Shown here piece after piece: positions 33,927 to 42,364 of a stretch of 64,000 nt of DNA (its first letter is position 1; each line of letters begins with the position of its first letter). The stretch covers positions 558,001-622,000 of the forward strand of contig NZ_QYAD01000002.1 of the NCBI RefSeq assembly GCF_016758255.1. Reading direction: 5' to 3'. The notes below the pieces were generated by a model, which searched no databases, had not been told where the DNA came from, and saw nothing but the letters and a program-made list of their open reading frames with translations. Source of the stretch: Leucobacter chromiireducens subsp. chromiireducens (lineage in GTDB: Bacteria; Actinomycetota; Actinomycetes; Actinomycetales; Microbacteriaceae). A program made the position numbers and the translations under genes.

Positions 33927-34732
33927 CCGACGCAGTACTCGAACTCGACGATGTGGTGTTCCGCCGACGCGGAAACGACATTCTGCGCGGGATCACACTC
34001 ACCGTTCGCGCGGGGGAGCGCTGGGCGCTGCTCGGCCCGAACGGTGCGGGCAAGAGCACCATTCTTGGGTTCTGCGGTGCGCAGACCCATCCCACCTCAG
34101 GCACCGCGCACGTGCTCGGACACCGCCTCGGCAGGGTCGACCTGCAGGCACTGCGCCACGAGATTGGGCATGTGAACCCGCGGCACCCGCTGAGCACGCC
34201 GCTGACCATGCTTGAGGTGGTGCTCACCGGCCTCACCGCAACCATCGAGCTGCCGATGCGCTGGGCTCCGAGCGACGGTGACATTGTGCGGGCGGACGCG
34301 GCGATCGCGCGCGTGGGGCTCGCGCACCGGCGGGATGCACGCTGGCCTACACTGTCGCAGGGTGAGCGCGGTCGCGCGCTCATTGCCCGCGCGCTCGTCG
34401 CTGAGCCGCGGCTCCTGCTGCTCGACGAGCCGACGACAGGGCTTGATGTTGCCGCGCGCGAGCAGTTCCTTGAGACGCTCGACGAGCTCGCGATCGCGGC
34501 GCCTGAACTGACCTCGATCCTCGTGACGCACCACCTCGAGGAGCTCCCCGAGAGCACCACCCACGCCGTGGTGATTGCGCACGGAGAGATTGTCGCGGCA
34601 GGCGCCGTCGACGACGTGGTCACCACCGAAGTGATCTCGCGTGCGTTCGAACACCCGATTCGGGTGACGAAGGAAGACGGGCGCTGGGCCGCGCGGGCCG
34701 GCCGGGTGGCTACGCCTCTGCAGCCGGCGTAG
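33923..34732 (+). CDS. Lone ABC transporter ATPase (ModF/YlmA-like, COG1119 type)
   Basis: 269 residues. Walker A 'GPNGAGKST', signature 'LSQGERGRALIARAL', Walker B 'LLLLDEPTTGLD' and H-loop 'VTHHLEELP'. The single-domain form with a 'TSILVTHHLEELPE' end matches the COG1119 branch, whose members occur without permeases. No permease or binding protein is adjacent. It overlaps the regulator start of the upstream gene by 4 bases, and its 3' end overlaps the convergent YdeI-like gene by 23 bases. Confidence 0.85.
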   Translation: MTDAVLELDDVVFRRRGNDILRGITLTVRAGERWALLGPNGAGKSTILGFCGAQTHPTSGTAHVLGHRLGRVDLQALRHEIGHVNPRHPLSTPLTMLEVVLTGLTATIELPMRWAPSDGDIVRADAAIARVGLAHRRDARWPTLSQGERGRALIARALVAEPRLLLLDEPTTGLDVAAREQFLETLDELAIAAPELTSILVTHHLEELPESTTHAVVIAHGEIVAAGAVDDVVTTEVISRAFEHPIRVTKEDGRWAARAGRVATPLQPA

Positions 34733-35180
34733 CGTCCAGCTCGGCGAGCGTGGCCGCAAGCACCGCGGCGATGCGGCGCTCGCGTGTCTCCGCCCGCTTT
34801 GCGCTCGCAACACCGAGCGCGAGCTCCTTGCGGCGCGTGTAGGAGAACGCGTCGAACGCTGCACGTGCGCCGGCGTGCGCGTCGAGCGCGGCGCTCAGCT
34901 CCCCGGGAACGGACACCGTGCGTTCCTCAGTATCGAGTTCGATCTCGGCGATCACTGCGTCCCCGATCTCGACGCCAAGCTCTGAGCGGGCGGCCTTCGA
35001 AAGGCCGATCATATTCTGGCCGCCCATGCGCGCGAGCCGGAGCCGGGCCGTGCGGCCCGCGATGGTGACGCGCACCGCCGCGCGAGCTCCGCCGCCCAGT
35101 TCGGCGCTCTGCTCGTCGCTCAAAATCAGCGCAGTTGCCGGGCCGTGCGGCGCAAGCGTGGTGGAGATCTTCAGCGTCAT
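34710..35180 (-). CDS. YdeI/OmdA-like protein (DUF1905 plus bacteriocin-protection domain)
   Basis: 156 residues: a DUF1905 beta domain (about 1-95; 'RARMGGQNMIGLSKAARSEL'-like region present as 'RLARMGGQNMIGLSK') and a C-terminal helical YdeI/OmdA region ('ELSAALDAHAGARAAFDAF', 'AKRAETRERRIAAVL'). Members are of unknown function, some linked to cell-envelope resistance. Convergent with the ABC ATPase. Confidence 0.82.
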   Translation of the reverse strand: MTLKISTTLAPHGPATALILSDEQSAELGGGARAAVRVTIAGRTARLRLARMGGQNMIGLSKAARSELGVEIGDAVIAEIELDTEERTVSVPGELSAALDAHAGARAAFDAFSYTRRKELALGVASAKRAETRERRIAAVLAATLAELDATPAAEA

Positions 35181-35223
35181 GTCGGTATCGTACTCCGCAG
35201 TGTCGCGTGGCGCGCAGCGCGAC

Positions 35224-35229
35224 TAGAGT
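35224..35229 (+). promoter_or_regulatory. Candidate -10 element for the SRAP gene (leaderless)
   Basis: TAGAGT, 7 bases before the ATG at 35237. Confidence 0.4.
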
Positions 35230-35236
35230 GAGCGCC

Positions 35237-35869
35237 ATGTGCGCAAGTTATGGGCTCGGCGGTGGGCCGCACGATCTGGGGCTGAGCTTTGACCTGCCGC
35301 CCATGCACGAGCCCGAGAGTCGTGCCCGCATCGCCGAGTGGGCGAGGGAGCAGCGCTCCACTGCGCGGATCACCGGGCGCAACGCGCGAAATCTCAACCC
35401 GCTGATCCACGAGGGCTTTGGCGAACGACGGGTGGACCTCGGCTGGTGGTGGCTGCACGTTGGGGGAGCCCCGGCAAAGTTTTCCGCGTTCAACGCGCGC
35501 TCAGACGCACTCGCTCGAAAATGGCACGACCCACTGCAGCGCCGGGCGATCCTCCCCGCGCACTGGTACATCGAGAAGAGTCACACGTTCGCGCTGCCAG
35601 ACGATGAACTGTTTGGCATCGCAGCGATCGTCACACCCGTGCCGCAGCCGGACGGTGCGCCGCTGCTGAGCTACGCGCTCGTCACCCGCGACGCGGTCGG
35701 CGCCGCCACCGAGGTGCACCCACGCATGCCCCTCATCCTGGCGCGGGAAACGCACGACGCGTGGCTTGATCCCACGCGAGTCGGTGATGCGAACTTCGTT
35801 GACGAAGTTGTTGCAGCAGGCACGCCGCTTGCTGAGCGCGCCGCGGTGATCGCCCGTCCCGCTGCATGA
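35237..35869 (+). CDS. SOS response-associated peptidase (SRAP/YedK-HMCES family)
   Basis: 210 residues from the ATG at 35237, chosen because Met-Cys is invariant: Cys2 becomes the catalytic residue that bonds to abasic sites in single-stranded DNA. The protein is divergent but keeps 'MCASYGL', the conserved Asn in 'ARNLNPLIHE', and 'RRAILPAHWYIEK' with the catalytic Glu corresponding to the YedK E105. It protects abasic sites during replication. TAGAGT upstream suggests leaderless transcription. Confidence 0.85.
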   Translation: MCASYGLGGGPHDLGLSFDLPPMHEPESRARIAEWAREQRSTARITGRNARNLNPLIHEGFGERRVDLGWWWLHVGGAPAKFSAFNARSDALARKWHDPLQRRAILPAHWYIEKSHTFALPDDELFGIAAIVTPVPQPDGAPLLSYALVTRDAVGAATEVHPRMPLILARETHDAWLDPTRVGDANFVDEVVAAGTPLAERAAVIARPAA

Positions 35870-35973
35870 CGGGTGCGACTCCCGGCGATAGTCTGAATTC
35901 GTATGGTGAACAGGGAGCGCTGCCGGCCCACGCGTGTGCGATGCGGCCGACGCGCCTGGGAGAAAGAAGTCTC

Positions 35974-37380
35974 ATGACTCAGGAACAGAGCGCGCTCGAG
36001 GCGGGCATCCGCTCGGTCGTCGACGCGCAGTTTGGCCAGACGATGGAGGATCTGTCGGCGCTGGTGCGTATTCCCTCCGTGTCGTGGCCCGCGTTCGACA
36101 CGGCGCACGTTGCGCAGAGCGCTGAGGCGATTGCCGCGCTGCTGCGGGAGACCGGCGTGTTCGATGTTGTGGATATTCGCCGCGCGCCGGTGGAGGGTGG
36201 CACCGAGCTGGGGCAGCCCGCGGTGGTGGCTCGGCGGGAGCCAAAGAACGGCAAGCCGACAGTGCTGCTCTACGCGCACCACGACGTGCAGCCGCCCGGC
36301 AAGGACGAGGACTGGGAGACGCCGCCGTTCGAGCCGACCGAGCGGAACGGTCGCCTGTACGGGCGCGGAGCCGCGGACGACAAGGCCGGCGTGATGGCGC
36401 ACTTGGGGGCGATCCGCGCGTTCGCCGCGGCGGCCGAGGCTGAGGGGCGCGAGCTCGAACTCGGCATCGCGCTCTTCATTGAGGGCGAGGAAGAGTGGGC
36501 GTCGCAGTCCTTCGGGAACTTCCTGCGCGAGAACAAGGAACTGCTCGCGGCAGACGCGATCATCGTCGCAGACTCCAGCAACTGGGATATCGAGACCCCT
36601 GCGCTCACGGTGGCGCTGCGCGGCGCAGTGGCGTTCAACCTGCGCATCGACACGCTGGATCACGCCTCGCACTCCGGCATGTTCGGCGGAGCCGTGCCGG
36701 ACGGCATGCTTGCGGCCGTCCGCGTGCTCGACTCGCTGTGGGACGCAGACGGCGCAGTGGCCGTGCCCGGCCTCGTCACGGCCGACCTCGACCTCCCGGC
36801 ATACGGCGAGGATCGCCTCCGCGAGGAGGCCGGCCTGCTCGACGGCGTAACGCCGATCGGTCGCGGCGAGATCCTCTCGCGGCTCTGGGCGCAGCCGGCC
36901 GTCACGATCACGGGGATCGATGCACCCGACGTTGCGAACGCGTCGAACACGCTGATTCCCGGGGTGCGCGTGCGCGTGAGCGCGCGGATCGCCCCCGGCC
37001 AGGATCCTGCCGCCGCCTACGCAGCGATCCAACAGCATCTCGAGACGAACGCGCCGTTCGGGGCGCAGCTGAGCTTCGAGGACCCCGACTTTGGCCAGGC
37101 CTTCCTTGTCGACACGAGCGGGTGGGCCGTGACCGAGGTCCGTGGCGCAATGGCCGACGCGTGGGAGCGCGAGCCCGTCGATATCGGGGTGGGCGGCTCG
37201 ATTCCGTTCATCGCTGAGCTCGTCGAGGAGTTCCCGGGCGCACAGATCCTGGTGACGGGCGTGGAGGATCCCGATGGTCGGGCGCACAGCCCGAACGAGT
37301 CGTTGCACATCGAGTCGTTCCGCAAGTCGCTCCTCACCGAGGCGCTGTTCCTCGCACGGCTGAACGCCCGCACCGCGTAA
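35974..37380 (+). CDS. M20-family dipeptidase
   Basis: 468 residues from the ATG at 35974 with AGAAAGAAG upstream. Zinc-dependent metallopeptidase: 'LLYAHHDVQPPG' gives the first metal His-Asp, 'GRGAADDKAG' the bridging Asp, 'IEGEEEWASQ' the catalytic Glu pair, 'HSGMFGG' in the dimerisation lid and 'HSPNES' a later His. This is the dipeptidase (CNDP/Dap-like) branch of M20. A large palindrome follows before the convergent mscL gene. Confidence 0.9.
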   Translation: MTQEQSALEAGIRSVVDAQFGQTMEDLSALVRIPSVSWPAFDTAHVAQSAEAIAALLRETGVFDVVDIRRAPVEGGTELGQPAVVARREPKNGKPTVLLYAHHDVQPPGKDEDWETPPFEPTERNGRLYGRGAADDKAGVMAHLGAIRAFAAAAEAEGRELELGIALFIEGEEEWASQSFGNFLRENKELLAADAIIVADSSNWDIETPALTVALRGAVAFNLRIDTLDHASHSGMFGGAVPDGMLAAVRVLDSLWDADGAVAVPGLVTADLDLPAYGEDRLREEAGLLDGVTPIGRGEILSRLWAQPAVTITGIDAPDVANASNTLIPGVRVRVSARIAPGQDPAAAYAAIQQHLETNAPFGAQLSFEDPDFGQAFLVDTSGWAVTEVRGAMADAWEREPVDIGVGGSIPFIAELVEEFPGAQILVTGVEDPDGRAHSPNESLHIESFRKSLLTEALFLARLNARTA

Positions 37381-37403
37381 ACGCGCACGCCGGGCTACCT
37401 CAC

Positions 37404-37523
37404 GCAGCAGACACATCCAAAACAGAGCACGACCCGGAGAACGCAGATATCTCGGATCCCGCGAGGGAATTCTCACCGAGACTCTGGATTTCTCCGAGTC
37501 GTGCTCTGTTGTAGGTGTGCTGC
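37404..37523. repeat. Large imperfect palindrome (about 120 bp) between dipeptidase and mscL
   Basis: The core arms AACAGAGCACGAC-C-CGGAGAA (37421-37441) and TTCTCCG-A-GTCGTGCTCTGTT (37490-37510) match over 20 of 21 bases. The pairing continues inward (CAGA/TCTG, TCTCGG/CCGAGA) to a ~20-base loop, and outward (GCAGCA/TGCTGC, CAC/GTG). This could form a ~50-bp-arm hairpin, far longer than the other terminators here. Possible MITE-like or repetitive palindromic element, or a bidirectional terminator. Confidence 0.7.
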
Positions 37524-37543
37524 CTGCGCAGCCCGCAGCGAGC

Positions 37544-37993
37544 CTACTCGCGGTGCGCGCCCGGTGCCTCCGGTGCTGCGGGTGCTGCGGGCACCTGGCC
37601 CGACGCGGTCGCCTGCGCACGCAGCAGGTCGCGGATCTCGACGAGCAGCTCCTGCTCGGTCTCGGCGGCAACCTCCTCGTCCGCATCCTTCTTGCTCATA
37701 TCGCGAAGCTTGTTCATCGGCATGACGAACACGAAGTACACGACTGCCGCGACAATCAGGAAGTTGAGGATCGCGCCGATGAGCGCGCCAAACGCGATCG
37801 AACCACCGCCGGGCAGCTCAACGAGGAGCGCACCGTCAAGTGAATCGGCCTTGAACACCATCCCGATGATCGGGTTGATCAGCGAATCGACGACCTTCTG
37901 CACGACGGCGTTGAAGGCCGCGCCAATGACAACGGCAACAGCCAGATCGACGACGTTGCCGCGCAGCAGAAACTCTTTGAACCCCTTGAACAT
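37544..37993 (-). CDS. mscL: Large-conductance mechanosensitive channel
   Basis: 149 residues from the ATG at 37991-37993 with GGAGGGAG upstream; a longer frame of 10 residues is rejected. Two membrane helices (about 15-45 and 70-98), the N-terminal amphipathic 'MFKGFKEFLLRGNVVDLAVAV'-type region begins the protein, then periplasmic loop 'GGGSIAFGALIGA' and a cytoplasmic helix, ending in a Pro/Ala tail. Opens as an emergency valve under hypo-osmotic shock. Confidence 0.95.
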   Translation of the reverse strand: MFKGFKEFLLRGNVVDLAVAVVIGAAFNAVVQKVVDSLINPIIGMVFKADSLDGALLVELPGGGSIAFGALIGAILNFLIVAAVVYFVFVMPMNKLRDMSKKDADEEVAAETEQELLVEIRDLLRAQATASGQVPAAPAAPEAPGAHRE

Positions 37994-38020
37994 TCGTTCT
38001 CCCTCCTGGAAAGTACCTGT

Positions 38021-38034
38021 CACTAACGTTAGTG
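38021..38034. promoter_or_regulatory. Perfect palindrome upstream of mscL
   Basis: CACTAACGTTAGTG, a 14-bp perfect palindrome 27 bp before the mscL ATG, of the form bound by many TetR-type repressors. Confidence 0.45.
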
Positions 38035-38053
38035 GTGCAGCGGGTCAGACGAC

Positions 38054-38088
38054 CAGAGCCCCACGCGGGAAGTCCGCGCAGGGCTCTG
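38054..38088 (-). terminator. Hairpin after the DUF4190 gene
   Basis: CAGAGCCC / GGGCTCTG (8 bp) enclosing CGCGG / CCGCG with a 5-base loop. It lies 22 bp after the DUF4190 stop on the minus strand. Confidence 0.6.
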
Positions 38089-38110
38089 ATTCGTCGGTCA
38101 TGCGAGAAAC

Positions 38111-39001
38111 CTACATGCAGGCGACGTAGTCCTCGGTGATCGCGGTCATGGCGTCCTCGGAGATCTGCACAGCGTCATCGGTCGTGGCAATCTTCGCGGG
38201 GTCGGCGATCAGTTCGGCGAACTTCGCGTACAGCTCCTTGTTGGGGCTCTCGACCTCGCCGAGCTTCGTGTAGCGGGCGACCTCGTCGGCCGAGTACTCG
38301 GTGGTGTTCGGGTCCGTCTTGTCGATCGCATCTTCAAGCGCGGCGCAGAACTCCGCGGAGCGGTCTGCGTCACCGGCGGTGGCATCGAGATCGCTCGAGT
38401 TGCCCTCGAGTGCGTCCTCGAGCTCGGCGGTTGCGTCTTCGTACTGGCTGAGCGAAGACTCGGCGGCGGTGTTCGCTGCCTGGACTGCGAAGCCAGCGAA
38501 GATGAAGAAGAAGATCATGCCAATGATCGAGAGGCCGAGGCTCACATAGCCGATGATCGTTCCCGCAAGGGCCATGCCGCGGCCGCGCTCACCCGTGCGC
38601 TTGATCTGCGAGAGCGCAATGTGGCCGCAGATGATGCCTACGACGTTCATCAAGATGCCGGTGACGAGCGCCACGATCGCGAGCGCGTTCATGGGCGGCT
38701 GCTGCTGCGGCTGGCCCGGGTACGGCGCACCGGCGGGCATCGCGCCCGGTCCGGCGGGCGGGGCGGGCGGAGCCGCTGCGTAGGCCGGGGGCTGCGTGTA
38801 CTCGGGCTGCGTGTACGTGGGCGGCGCGATGGCGGGCTCAGTGGGAGCAGCAGGCTCAGCGGGAGCAGCAGGCTCAGCGGGCACAGCCTCTGCGGGAGCC
38901 TCGGGGCCCTGAGGTGCTGCGGGGGCCTGCGGTGCCGCGGGAACAGCGTTGGGATCGACGGGCTGCGGGTTCTCCGAGCCGGGGGTGGTGGGGTGAGACA
39001 T
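38111..39001 (-). CDS. DUF4190 membrane protein with Pro/Ala-rich N-terminus and extracytoplasmic C-domain
   Basis: 296 residues from the ATG at 38999-39001. Residues 1 to about 100 are Pro/Ala/Glu-rich, partly repetitive and probably cytoplasmic; two membrane segments follow (about 104-128 and 143-172; 'GIICGHIALSQIKRTGERG' between them is typical for DUF4190). The last ~115 residues are acidic, contain two Cys, and likely lie outside. No enzyme motif. Repeats in the DNA cause the AP/EP repeats. Confidence 0.85.
   Translation of the reverse strand: MSHPTTPGSENPQPVDPNAVPAAPQAPAAPQGPEAPAEAVPAEPAAPAEPAAPTEPAIAPPTYTQPEYTQPPAYAAAPPAPPAGPGAMPAGAPYPGQPQQQPPMNALAIVALVTGILMNVVGIICGHIALSQIKRTGERGRGMALAGTIIGYVSLGLSIIGMIFFFIFAGFAVQAANTAAESSLSQYEDATAELEDALEGNSSDLDATAGDADRSAEFCAALEDAIDKTDPNTTEYSADEVARYTKLGEVESPNKELYAKFAELIADPAKIATTDDAVQISEDAMTAITEDYVACM
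38837..38880. repeat. 18-bp tandem repeats in the DUF4190 gene
   Basis: About 2.5 copies of an 18-bp unit (CTCAGYGGGAGCAGCAGG) encode the APAEPA-type repeat, keeping the frame if copy number changes. Confidence 0.6.
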
Positions 39002-39218
39002 GGCGGATGAAGCTCCTGGTGGGGGCGGAGGACGGGCGGAACTCAGCGCAGCGGGGGAGTGCCAGCGGCTCCGCGCACGCATCGAATGCGACGCGCACTC
39101 TTCCATTGTAATAACGGGCTTCCCGACACCTCCAACCAAGTGGTCGAGGCGAGCGAAACCACGGCCGGTATGCATAGCTGAATAGAATGGGGGAGGTCAC
39201 CAACGACGAGGAGCAAAG

Positions 39219-40649
39219 TTGAAGTACATCTCGACCCGCGGCGGCATGGCCCCGGCACCGTACAGCGCGATCCTGCTGGAAGGTCTCGCCACCGATGGCG
39301 GCCTCGTGGTTCCGGAGACCGTTCCGCAGCTCACCGCCGAGCGCATCGAAGCGCTGCGCGGACTCTCGTACGCTGAGCTCGCAACAGAGATCCTGAGCCT
39401 GTATGCGACGGATATTCCGCGTGCGGACCTTGCGCAGATGTGCGCCGCAGCGTACAGCTCGGAGAACTTCGTTGCTGAGGAGATTGTGCCGCTCACGGCG
39501 ATCGACGAGCAGATCTCGTTGGTTGGCCTGTCCGAGGGGCCGACGCTCGCTTTCAAGGACATGGCGATGCAGTTTCTCGGCCAGTCGCTCGAGTACGTCC
39601 TCGCCCGCAGCGACCGCGCGTTGAACATCATCGGCGCCACCTCGGGCGACACCGGCTCGGCAGCCGAGTACGCGCTCCGCGGCAAGGAGGGCATCGCGGT
39701 ATTCATGCTCTCGCCGCAGGGTCGAATGAGCGACTTCCAGCGCGCACAGATGTACTCGCTCACCGATGCGAACATCCACAACATCGCCGTTGCTGGCGTG
39801 TTCGACGACTGCCAGAACCTCGTGAAGGAGCTCTCGGGAGACCTCGAGTTCAAGCGCGCGCACGAGCTCGGCACCGTCAACTCGATCAACCTCGGCCGCA
39901 TTAGTGCGCAGATGGTCTACTACTTCTGGGCCTGGCTCCGTGCGACGGATGCGGTTGCCGCGGACGAACGAGCAGCCTTCGAGGTCTCGTTCACTGTTCC
40001 TTCCGGCAACTTCGGCAACATCCTCTCGGGGCACATGGCCCGCGCAATGGGGCTGCCCATCCGCCGCCTCGTGCTCGCCGCGAACGAGAACAACGTGCTC
40101 GATCAGTTCTTCCGCACGGGCATCTACGAGCCGCGCGGCGCCGCGGAGACCTACGCGACTTCGAGTCCCTCGATGGACATCTCAAAGGCATCGAACATCG
40201 AGCGCTTCATCTTCGACTTGTTGGGCCGCGACACCGCGCGCCTCGCCGCCGCCTGGGAGGAACTCGCCGAGACTGGCCGCATCGATCTCACGCAGGAACT
40301 GCCGCGCCTGGACACCGAGTTCGGGTTCCAGAGTGGCACGAGCACGCACGCGGATCGTGTCGCGACCATTCGTGACGTGCATGCCTCGAGCGGAATCATC
40401 ATCGACCCGCACACCGCCGATGGCGTGAAGGTCGCGCGCGAGCACGTCGAGCCCGGTATTCCGATGCTGGTGCTCGAGACCGCGAAGCCCGAGAAGTTCC
40501 CCGACATCGTTCGGGAGGCGACCGGGATCGAGCTAGGCATGCCCGAGCACCTCGCGGACCTGCTCGAGCTGCCGCAGCACGTCACCGAGATGGGCAACGA
40601 CGCGGCGGCGCTTCGCGCATTCATCGCGGAGCGCGCCGTCCAGGCGTAG
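39219..40649 (+). CDS. thrC: Threonine synthase
   Basis: 476 residues from a TTG start at 39219, supported by GAGGAG at 39208-39213. PLP enzyme making threonine from O-phosphohomoserine. 'YISTRGG' at the N-terminus is characteristic, with cofactor Lys113 in 'LAFKDMAMQ', 'GATSGDTGSAAE', and 'VPSGNFGNILSG'. It is the long fungal/E. coli-like ThrC class rather than the shorter plant-like one. The 217-bp region to the DUF4190 gene upstream shows no gene. The neighbours (AI-2E, holin-like) are unrelated. Confidence 0.95.
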   Translation: MKYISTRGGMAPAPYSAILLEGLATDGGLVVPETVPQLTAERIEALRGLSYAELATEILSLYATDIPRADLAQMCAAAYSSENFVAEEIVPLTAIDEQISLVGLSEGPTLAFKDMAMQFLGQSLEYVLARSDRALNIIGATSGDTGSAAEYALRGKEGIAVFMLSPQGRMSDFQRAQMYSLTDANIHNIAVAGVFDDCQNLVKELSGDLEFKRAHELGTVNSINLGRISAQMVYYFWAWLRATDAVAADERAAFEVSFTVPSGNFGNILSGHMARAMGLPIRRLVLAANENNVLDQFFRTGIYEPRGAAETYATSSPSMDISKASNIERFIFDLLGRDTARLAAAWEELAETGRIDLTQELPRLDTEFGFQSGTSTHADRVATIRDVHASSGIIIDPHTADGVKVAREHVEPGIPMLVLETAKPEKFPDIVREATGIELGMPEHLADLLELPQHVTEMGNDAAALRAFIAERAVQA

Positions 40650-40684
40650 ACTCCGAAAACCACATCGGGATCGGGGAGGTCATC

Positions 40685-41878
40685 GTGTTCGGAGGACAGC
40701 GACAGAGGCAGCTTGCGCGTCGGGTTGCCGAGCTTGAACGCCGCACTGGTGGCGCCCCGGATCCCGCACAGGGACTCGTCCCCGAGGCACCTGCGGGACG
40801 TGCGGGCCGCGCATGGGGCGATGGCTTTGGTCTTGTCGCGACTCGCTCGCTGCAGGTCATTATCGTGCTGGCCCTCACCACCGTGGTGGTGCTGGGCCTA
40901 CGCTCGCTCAGCACCGTGGTGATCCCGATCCTCTTGGCGCTCATCTTGGCGAGCACGTTCTCGCCGGTGATGCGGTGGCTGCGCGCGCGAAACGTGCCGC
41001 CGGCGCTCGCGACGGTACTCGTGCTGCTCGCGATCGCGCTCATCCTCACCGGGGTGGGGTGGCTCATCGTGTGGGCCGTGCAAGACGAGTGGGACGAGCT
41101 TGCGGAGCAGGCCCACGATGGCTTCACGCAGGTGCTCGACTGGGTGCAGACGCTCCCCATCGCACCGAGCAGCGAGCAACTCGCCGAGTGGCAGAAGACC
41201 GTTGTTGATTTCGTGACCAGCGCCCAGTTTGGCTCGGGCGCGATCGCAGGCGTGGGCGCGGTCACCGGATTTGTGACCAGCCTGGTGCTCATGATCGTCG
41301 TGTTGTTCTTCTTCCTGAAGGATGGTCCGCAGATCTGGCAGTTCCTGCTGCGCCCGTTCACCGGCGCCGGCCTCGCGCGGGCAGAGCGCGCCGGCCAGAA
41401 GACTGTGGCGACGCTCGGCTCGTATGTGCGCGGTACGGCGGCGGTTGCCGCGGTCGACGCGATCGGCATCTGGATCGGCCTCGTGATCCTGCAGGTGCCG
41501 CTTGCGCTGCCGCTCGCCGTGCTCGTGTTTGTGCTTGCCTTCATCCCGATTGTCGGTGCGACGCTCGCCGGCATCTTGGCTGCGCTTGTGGCTCTGGTGG
41601 CGAATGGGCCAGTCAACGCGATCTTGGTGGTGGGCGTTGTCGTGCTCGTCAACCAGCTCGAGGGGAACTTCCTCCAGCCGGTGCTCATGGGTCGTGCGTT
41701 GAAACTTCACTCTCTGGTGATTCTGCTTGCCTTGACCATCGGTACCGTTCTCAGCGGGGTCCTGGGTGCGGTGCTCGCGGTGCCGATCGCGGCGGTGGCC
41801 TGGGGGATCATCCAAGTGTGGGATGGGCCGAATACGCCCGCGAAGTGGTTCCGGCCGCGCGAGCGACGCGATGCCTAG
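40685..41878 (+). CDS. AI-2E family transporter (PF01594)
   Basis: 397 residues, GTG start with GGGGAGG at 40673-40679. About eight membrane segments with the family regions 'VVIPILLALILASTFSPV', 'FFFLKDG' and 'LVFVLAFIPIVGATLAG', and 'NQLEGNFLQPVLMGRAL'. Members include the E. coli TqsA and diverse exporters or sodium-coupled carriers; AI-2 itself is not implied. The N-terminal ~50 residues are charged and cytoplasmic. Confidence 0.9.
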   Translation: MFGGQRQRQLARRVAELERRTGGAPDPAQGLVPEAPAGRAGRAWGDGFGLVATRSLQVIIVLALTTVVVLGLRSLSTVVIPILLALILASTFSPVMRWLRARNVPPALATVLVLLAIALILTGVGWLIVWAVQDEWDELAEQAHDGFTQVLDWVQTLPIAPSSEQLAEWQKTVVDFVTSAQFGSGAIAGVGAVTGFVTSLVLMIVVLFFFLKDGPQIWQFLLRPFTGAGLARAERAGQKTVATLGSYVRGTAAVAAVDAIGIWIGLVILQVPLALPLAVLVFVLAFIPIVGATLAGILAALVALVANGPVNAILVVGVVVLVNQLEGNFLQPVLMGRALKLHSLVILLALTIGTVLSGVLGAVLAVPIAAVAWGIIQVWDGPNTPAKWFRPRERRDA

Positions 41879-41933
41879 CACTGCGCTACGCTGATCGGCA
41901 GAGCGGCGCCCGTCGCACGAGCGAAGGAGTGTC

Positions 41934-42341
41934 ATGCGGTTCCTCTACCAAATCGTCGCGCAGATCGTGCTGGGCGCGATCGCCCTCATCGTCATCCACT
42001 TTGCGCTCCCCGGCGTGACGCTGCACCTTGCTGGCTTCTTCATCGCGCTCGGCGTCTTCACCCTCGCGCACGCGCTCTTCGGGCCGTTCGTGCTGAACAT
42101 TGCGCAGCGCTACGCAGCGCCTCTTGCGGGTGGCGTCGGGCTCGTAGCGACCGTGCTCGCGCTGTGGGTCGCGACCCTCTTCACCGGCGGCATCGAAATC
42201 CACGGCGTGAGTTCCTGGGTGCTCGCGCCGATCATCGTGTGGCTCATCACCGCTCTTGGCGGGTGGCTGTTCATGGCGTTCTACGTGGACAAAAAGCTGA
42301 AGCGTCGGGCCGCCGCGAAGACGCTGCGAGCGGCGCGCTGA
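41934..42341 (+). CDS. Small four-TM protein, phage-holin-like family (PF04020-type)
   Basis: 135 residues, ATG with AAGGAG upstream. Four hydrophobic segments (about 5-25, 28-50, 60-85, 95-118) and a basic C-terminus 'KKLKRRAAAK'. Matches the 'phage holin family' small membrane proteins found on many chromosomes; there is no phage here. Function unknown. The next gene begins 24 bp later. Confidence 0.75.
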   Translation: MRFLYQIVAQIVLGAIALIVIHFALPGVTLHLAGFFIALGVFTLAHALFGPFVLNIAQRYAAPLAGGVGLVATVLALWVATLFTGGIEIHGVSSWVLAPIIVWLITALGGWLFMAFYVDKKLKRRAAAKTLRAAR

Positions 42342-42364
42342 TTCCTGCAGATCGGGATCCGGAA

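Noticed and set aside
33923-34732. ABC ATPase as part of a transporter with the YdeI-like neighbour
   Set aside because: The neighbour is a soluble convergent gene; no permease is near.
35671-37686. 671-residue open frame on the minus strand
   Set aside because: Opposite the M20 dipeptidase and SRAP genes; composition typical of a shadow frame.
41934-42341. Holin as sign of prophage remnants
   Set aside because: The match is to a chromosomal small membrane family; no endolysin or other phage gene is near.
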